Shown piece by piece: positions 58,900 through 64,000 of a stretch of DNA of 64,000 nucleotides. The DNA is taken from the NCBI RefSeq assembly GCF_965363235.1, contig NC_134838.1, positions 7,507,001 through 7,571,000 of the forward strand. Direction: 5' to 3'. The notes below the pieces were generated by a model. The model was not told where the DNA came from and searched no databases. It saw only the letters and a list, made by a program, of their open reading frames with translations. This stretch comes from Mytilus galloprovincialis (lineage: Eukaryota; Mollusca; Bivalvia; Mytilida; Mytilidae). How positions within the stretch are numbered: position 1 is the first letter of the stretch; every line of letters begins with the position of its first letter. Made by a program: the position numbers and the translations under genes.

Positions 58900-60440
58900 A
58901 CACAAAAAAATTATAATTAAAAAAGTAAAAAAAAAACCAACATAGAAGTAAAGACTGAGCAACACAAACTCCTCCAAAAATCAAGAGTGATTCCAGGTGC
59001 TCTGGAAAGGGTAGGAAAATCCTGCATCACTTTCATGTGGCACACTAGTCCGAGATTACTCTGACATCCAACAGCTGTTTTGCCAGACAAGCTGGGGCCG
59101 TGGGACGTCAGAGCTTGTCCCATATCAAAAAGTGAATATTTGCCCATCCAAAAAAGATGCGCTGCTTCGTCGCTTCTGGTGCCGACTGATGGCCTTGGAA
59201 TTATGTAAATTGGGCATTAATCTGTTCATTTTTCATTTATTTCTTCGTTTAAGTAAGTTTCACCTACCTGCCAACCTTTATTTTTCCATATTTTAACAGT
59301 TTTCACAGAGACCCATCGATTTCTGCATTTTGACTTTCACTTTCAAATGGACGTCAAGTTACGAGAGAGTTCGTGGTCTCGAGACTCAAATATGCAAATA
59401 TTTATATTTTTTCACCTCCTTTTTAGGAGATCGATGTTTAACATTTAGAAGACAACCCCAGTTTTTCACCTCCTTTACAGGAGATAATATTGGTATTAAG
59501 CATTTAGTTCCGACCACGATAACAGTCTGAAGCTCTCGGACATTTGGATAACTTGCATCGTAAATGTTCGCGGTGTTATATGATGGTCATTTGCATAAAT
59601 CATCACTGCTTTCTCATGGTCACATGAATGAAAGGCAAAATGCAGAAATCGATGGGTCACTGTGAAAACTGTCTAATTATGAAAAAATAAAGGTTGGTAG
59701 GTAGGTGAAACTTACATAAATGAAGAGATAAATGAAAAATGAACAGATTGATGCCTGATTTATATAATTCCAAGGCCGTCAGTCGGCACCAGAAGCGACG
59801 AAGCAGCGCATCTATTTTGGGTGGGCAAATATCCACTTTTTGATATGGGACGGGCTCTGACGTCCCACTGCCCCAGCTCGTCTGGCAAATCAGCCGTTGG
59901 ACGTCAGAGTAATCTCTGACTAGTGGCATCCGTACATGAAGTCCAAATAATTATGACGTCTAGCAAGGCTATATTAATTATTTGGACTACCGTTTGTGTA
60001 TTGTGGTCGAACAAACCCATTAAAAGTCCATTTCATTAGGTCACATTCAAGGTAAAGAAGACATGGACATGATGGATGCGAAAAATTGGAACATATTGGT
60101 CGTCTCGTTCATCTGTGAAATAAACAATTCATAAAAAAGATAAAGGTCAACTAACTCTTTAAATTAAAATTGTCCATAAAATTTTCAAAGGGATGATTTG
60201 ACTTCAAGACTTGGAACTCAATAGCTTCCTTGTAAGCTGTCACCATCTATCAAGGATATTATGATAGGAAGTGTAAGATCTGGAAAATTGTATTAACTTT
60301 GAGATTTATACATTTTGTACTTCATACACATGATGCATAGGCTCTCTGCTCAGCCTGCTGGATAGTTGCTACATAGAAATAGAAAGTTCACTATTGGGAA
60401 ACTGAAATCATCTCTTTTTTTGTAAACTATTTTTTGATTT
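58900..60440 (-). mobile_element. Old copy of the RT-element tail and C-terminal part, split by a foldback
   Basis: 58920-59037 parallels 6760-6880 ('gagcaacacaaactcctcca', 'ttccaggtgctctggaaagg'), and 60180-60430 parallels 7040-7270 ('gatgatttgacttcaagact', 'gaaactgaaatcatctcttt'). Same orientation as the element at 6740-8485 but much more decayed. The foldback at 59038-59945 sits between the two pieces. Confidence 0.6.
59038..59945. mobile_element. Foldback element with ~300-bp inverted arms
   Basis: The left arm (59038-59335) and right arm (59625-59945) are inverted copies with moderate divergence: 'gatgcgctgcttcgtcgctt' against 'aagcgacgaagcagcgcatc', 'cctaccaacctttattttt' type words on both sides. 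The ~290-bp centre is unique and contains two 'tcacctcctttnnaggagat' words. No transposase. Confidence 0.75.
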
Positions 60441-61095
60441 ATTAATATAAATGTTTAGGTAGAACTATTGACTAATTGCCTATAAAGTATCTGTAGAAAC
60501 TTTGCAAACATGTAATGAGTGTTGTCTTTCTTAAATTTCATTAAACATACATGTACATGTATATGTTTTAAGAAAATTAATAACTTTTTTCATATTCTTG
60601 TAAGAATAATTTCAAGATTGCATACACACTGCTGACAGGGTGCATAAAATGAGTGAATACTTAGTCAAACATTTTTTTTAAAAGCATCACACCAATTCAT
60701 CTTACATGTCTCAGAGCTCCAGATAAGAATTCACAAATTGGGGTTTTTACCCACCATTTTCTTATGTAATTGGGTGATAAAGTTTTTTAATTGCATTATC
60801 AATTCCAATTCACCCCTCTAGTTAATATCAAATTGGGTTTTTCACCACCAAGCTCCTTAATGTATTGGTTTTTTTCATCAACACAATATTGAATATTTAG
60901 GCAATATCAACCCCAGATGTTTTTCCATCTTAAATATGTTTCTTTCTTTGTATATGTGCTGGCTGTTTTATTTGGTTTATACACTGACAAGCAATTGTAG
61001 GTTTAATTTGTGTCCCCGGCGTTTCAAAACTTCTGCCAGTGTTGTATTTTATCACAACTTAGTTATATAAACTTTTAAAAAACAGATATGTGTAT

Positions 61096-61172
61096 TCACA
61101 GGCACTCGTTTCAGAATTTTTTTCCCCTATATACCTTAATATAAAAAATTCTGAGACGAGTTTCTGTGACTG
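61096..61172. mobile_element. Short foldback
   Basis: 'cacaggcactcgtttcagaa' pairs with 'ttctgagacgagtttctgtg' around a ~30-nt AT-rich loop. Possibly a MITE fragment. Confidence 0.5.
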
Positions 61173-61461
61173 TGTGTGTATTCACTCGTAAAATGAAGAA
61201 AACAAATAGTAGATAAACTCTAATTATACTTGAATCCTTTTGTTTTATTCAAATAACATAAATCTAGGTTAAGTTGTCCCTAATTAGAACTTTTGGTTTC
61301 CGATGCTTTCCAACTACATATCATGTCATAGTTGTTTTGGTATTCACTTTTTCCAACTGATTTCGTTTTTGTTTATTATATAGCAATGTTCTCGTTAAGG
61401 TACGCACGCACGCCCGTGCATTCGATGGACGATTCCTAAAAACACTGGCTGAATCTTGTTA

Positions 61462-61609
61462 GGCAGCAACCATTTGATTTTCTGGGGGGGCTATGTTTTT
61501 TTTTGAAAAAAAAAGTTTGTTTCCATTTTTTGGAGAAAAAAATAATTTGTTTTTGATTCTGAGAAAAAATAGATTGTTTTTCGCCGCAGAAAATCAAATG
61601 GTTGCTGCC
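61462..61609. mobile_element. MITE with TTA target duplication (PIF/Harbinger-like)
   Basis: Inverted ends 'ggcagcaaccatttgatttt' and 'aaaatcaaatggttgctgcc' are flanked by TTA (61459-61461, 61610-61612). The 148-bp element has a T/A-rich centre. Confidence 0.85.
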
Positions 61610-61619
61610 TTATCATCAT

Positions 61620-62532
61620 AACTTTCCCTCAGCTATTCAAAAGAAGCTGAAAACATGCTTCTATTCAATATATTAACGGCCATTCACTCTTGTTTTTATT
61701 CAATGTATGTTATTATAAATCCCGAGCAATTCGAAAAAATATGACAACAGACACACGCTAATTGAATAAACGCTGAGAAGATCGAAATGTTTTCAAAAAC
61801 ACGTGTACCTTTTGAGAAAGGCAAAATTCCGACAGGGACCAATTTCAGCTACTTGATGCAGGGATCTATTTTTAGAACGAAAGGACATTTCCAATTATAA
61901 ATATCATAAAAATAGATTTACGCGACGACTGTAAACAGACAAGGGTAAATAACGCAAACGGTAGCCAATAAAAGGGTTGAGAACTCATAGTTTTGGCATT
62001 TAATAGACCACTTTCAAGTTCATCCGTCACCGGAAAAAACTCGGCAATTATACACGCCTTTATGACGTCATTTACCAGATAGAGGGGGTCGCCTGTATCC
62101 CTGCACTATTTACGTTCATCAAGCGTCTTAGTGATAGTCATTGTGAAGGATAAACAAGAAATAATGGTTGTTCTGTAGGTACTTAATGACAATTCCCTAA
62201 TGACAGCAATGCTGATTGTCAATTTTGAGAATTCAATTTGCCGAATAATTCGTACAATATAGAATTATAGTTTTCCAACCACTCGCTCAACATTGGAACG
62301 ACGCCCCTAAACGCACAAATGACGTTCACTAAAACCAGAGTTTTTGACGGAAATGCATCGAACTCAAAAGTTGTCTATTGGGTTTTCCTTTGTATTAATT
62401 GGGTTTTTGAACCCTGCAATGAATGGGCAATTGCATTGGGTTTTTTATTATTTGTATTGCGTGATCACGCAAATACGCAGCTTATCTGGAGCTCTGATGT
62501 CTTAAGGATGAACATATCTTTTTTTTTTACAG
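61620..62532 (+). promoter_or_regulatory. Upstream region of the TTC4-like gene
   Basis: A palindromic CRE word TGACGTCA is at 62063-62070. A polypyrimidine tract and acceptor 'ttttttttacag' end at 62532, directly before the exon with the start codon, so at least one leader exon lies upstream and was not located. No firm promoter can be given. Confidence 0.35.
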
Positions 62533-62535
62533 AAA

Positions 62536-63763
62536 ATGCCAAAAAAGAAAGTATGGACAGATGAAGAAAGAGCAGAATTGGCAAAGAAATTAGATTCTGA
62601 ATTAGAAGAATATGTGGCAGATTGTATAGCCAAACAAAAGGAGAAAAATGAGAAAGAAGGAGAAAAAGAGAGTGACTTAAATATAGAAGTATGTGAGTCA
62701 ACACATTGTATTGGATTTTTTTGTGCAGAGATTCTGCTAAATACAACCAATATGAGATTTAATAGAATCAATAATACATTTTAAATATATAAAAAAAAAG
62801 AATTAACAAAAAAAAATGATGAAGATTTTGACATATATATGTAAGTCGCTAAAAAAGTTTATCTATAATGTTTGTTTTAGGACATAGCAAATCATCCAGC
62901 TTTCATGACAGAAGTAGATTGGAGTAAACCATTAACACCAGAGTTAGAGGCTTTGATGAAACTCAAGTACGAAGATGAAAATCCAACAGGTTTGATATTG
63001 ATATTTATCATCTTTAAAAAATATCTAATTTATTTGATTTCAACCTTTTAAATGCTAAATGAAAAAAATATGAAAAATTCTTCTGTTGTCAAATAACATA
63101 AAGCATTTCATGAATCATCAAACAAGAATACTTCATAAGTATTTCATGATTCTGATAATCATTGTTTACAATAAAAGGAGATTCTGAGAATAGCTTTTTA
63201 TAAGTGATAATGAATGGATTGTATTTTGGTGCATCTATTCATTGCTTGAGCTATGGTGGAGGAATGGACAACACATTTAGGTTGGACACAAATTTTATCT
63301 ACTTGGTTCATAATAAAAAAAAAATTAAAAAAATTGATTAAATAGGTCAAAATAAAAAAGAAGATGTGGTATGATTGCCAATGAGACAACTGTCCACAAG
63401 AGACCAAAATGACACAGACATTAACCACTATAGGTCACCGTACGGCCTACAACAATGAGCAAAGCCCATACCGCAGAGTCAGTTATAATTTTAATGCATG
63501 AACAAACAGATTACAGAAAAGCAGAATAAAATCAATCTTTTTAGCTGGACAAGCTGTTCATATTATGTCTTGTATAATGTTTATAAGTGTTATAATTTAA
63601 GCCGGAGCAGAAGCATATAAAATGGATGGTAACCATGAGTTTAAAAAGAAGAAATATGATATAGCTATAGACAATTATACAGAAGGAATTAAATTGAGAT
63701 GTCCTGATAAACTTCTGAATTCTGTATTGTATACAAATCGAGCAGCTGCACAATTTCATAGAG
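62536..63763 (+). CDS. TTC4: TTC4-like TPR co-chaperone, first three coding exons (partial)
   Basis: Exons 62536-62688, 62881-62989 and 63602-63763 give 141 codons plus 1 nt; the gene continues past the window. The acceptor at 62532 places a leader exon upstream. Residues 1-51 are highly charged (MPKKKVWTDEERAELAKK). Exon 2 has HPAFMTEVDWSKPLTPELEA, as the segment before the TPRs in TTC4. Exon 3 starts the TPR: AEAYKMDGNHEFKKKKYDIA, YTEGIKLRCPDKLLNSVLYT, NRAAAQFH, very close to the vertebrate TTC4 pattern (KDEGNDYFKEKDY, NAVLYTNRAAAQY). TTC4/Cns1 proteins bind Hsp90 and Hsp70 through the TPR. The acceptor for exon 3 is 'taatttaag' at 63601; an earlier AG at 63544 would run into a stop. Intron 2 carries an M1 repeat. 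Confidence 0.88.
63345..63490 (+). repeat. Mussel dispersed repeat M1, TTC4 intron 2
   Basis: 'agaagatgtggtatgattgc', 'tataggtcaccgtacggcct' and 'caatgagcaaagcccatacc' in order. It ends about 110 bp before exon 3. Confidence 0.8.
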
Positions 63764-64000
63764 GTATGGAAAATTTTTTAATTACAGTTTTAAACTTATT
63801 ATCTGCAAACTCATTTATCTCCAAATTCCTGTCTTCTCAAAGAAATTTGTCATACTGATAAACTTGAATGTATAGTCATCGGAATGGAATATGTCAATGT
63901 GAGATTGCTTTGGTTCAGAGATAGGTTAGCATTTAATTTTAATGTATGTATTTATTTGACAACAGTATTTGGATTTAGATATCAGATGCAAACATTACAT

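Noticed and set aside
63544-63601. Alternative acceptor for TTC4 exon 3 at 'ctttttag' (63544)
   Set aside because: The required phase gives a stop before the TPR; the AG at 63600-63601 keeps the frame and matches TTC4.

Overview
The window is animal nuclear DNA, AT-rich, with short coding exons separated by long introns. It is crowded with interspersed repeats that I recognise from bivalve, especially Mytilus-type mussel, genomes. No organelle, bacterial or intact viral content is seen. The species assignment is an inference from repeat style and protein similarity; no search was run.

Three host genes can be assembled by hand with consistent GT/AG junctions and reading phase. (1) Minus strand, 8.7-18.66 kb: a complete D-amino-acid oxidase family gene of ten coding exons (337 aa, FAD motif GAGVIG, DAO signature near the C-terminus, final tripeptide SRL, a peroxisomal signal), with a probable 5' UTR exon. 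(2) Plus strand, 38.6-55.2 kb: a complete secreted or lysosomal C1A cysteine peptidase of the counting-factor-associated-protein-D type (ten exons, 548 aa, Gln/Cys/His/Asn active site). (3) Plus strand, 62.5 kb to the end: the first three coding exons of a TTC4-like TPR co-chaperone, which continues beyond the window.

The rest is mobile and repetitive DNA. 0-8.5 kb: a 2.5 kb TIR transposon and a reverse-transcriptase element. 19-24 kb: a dispersed mussel repeat, an RT-element tail and a deleted Tc1-like transposon. 24.6-36.7 kb: a deeply nested mosaic of a second and third copy of the TIR transposon, a ~480 bp repeat array, SINEs, TA microsatellites and two oppositely oriented copies of a unit with a 21-bp minisatellite. 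39-54 kb: hAT-like, LINE and composite repeats inside the peptidase introns. 56-62 kb: foldback elements, an exact 104-bp palindrome and MITEs.

The most notable signal is that exon-intron junctions are tandemly duplicated in both complete genes. The end of oxidase exon 2 plus its splice donor is amplified to 31 copies of 67 bp. Smaller two-copy duplications hit the acceptor side of oxidase exon 4 and the donor sides of peptidase exons 7 and 9.
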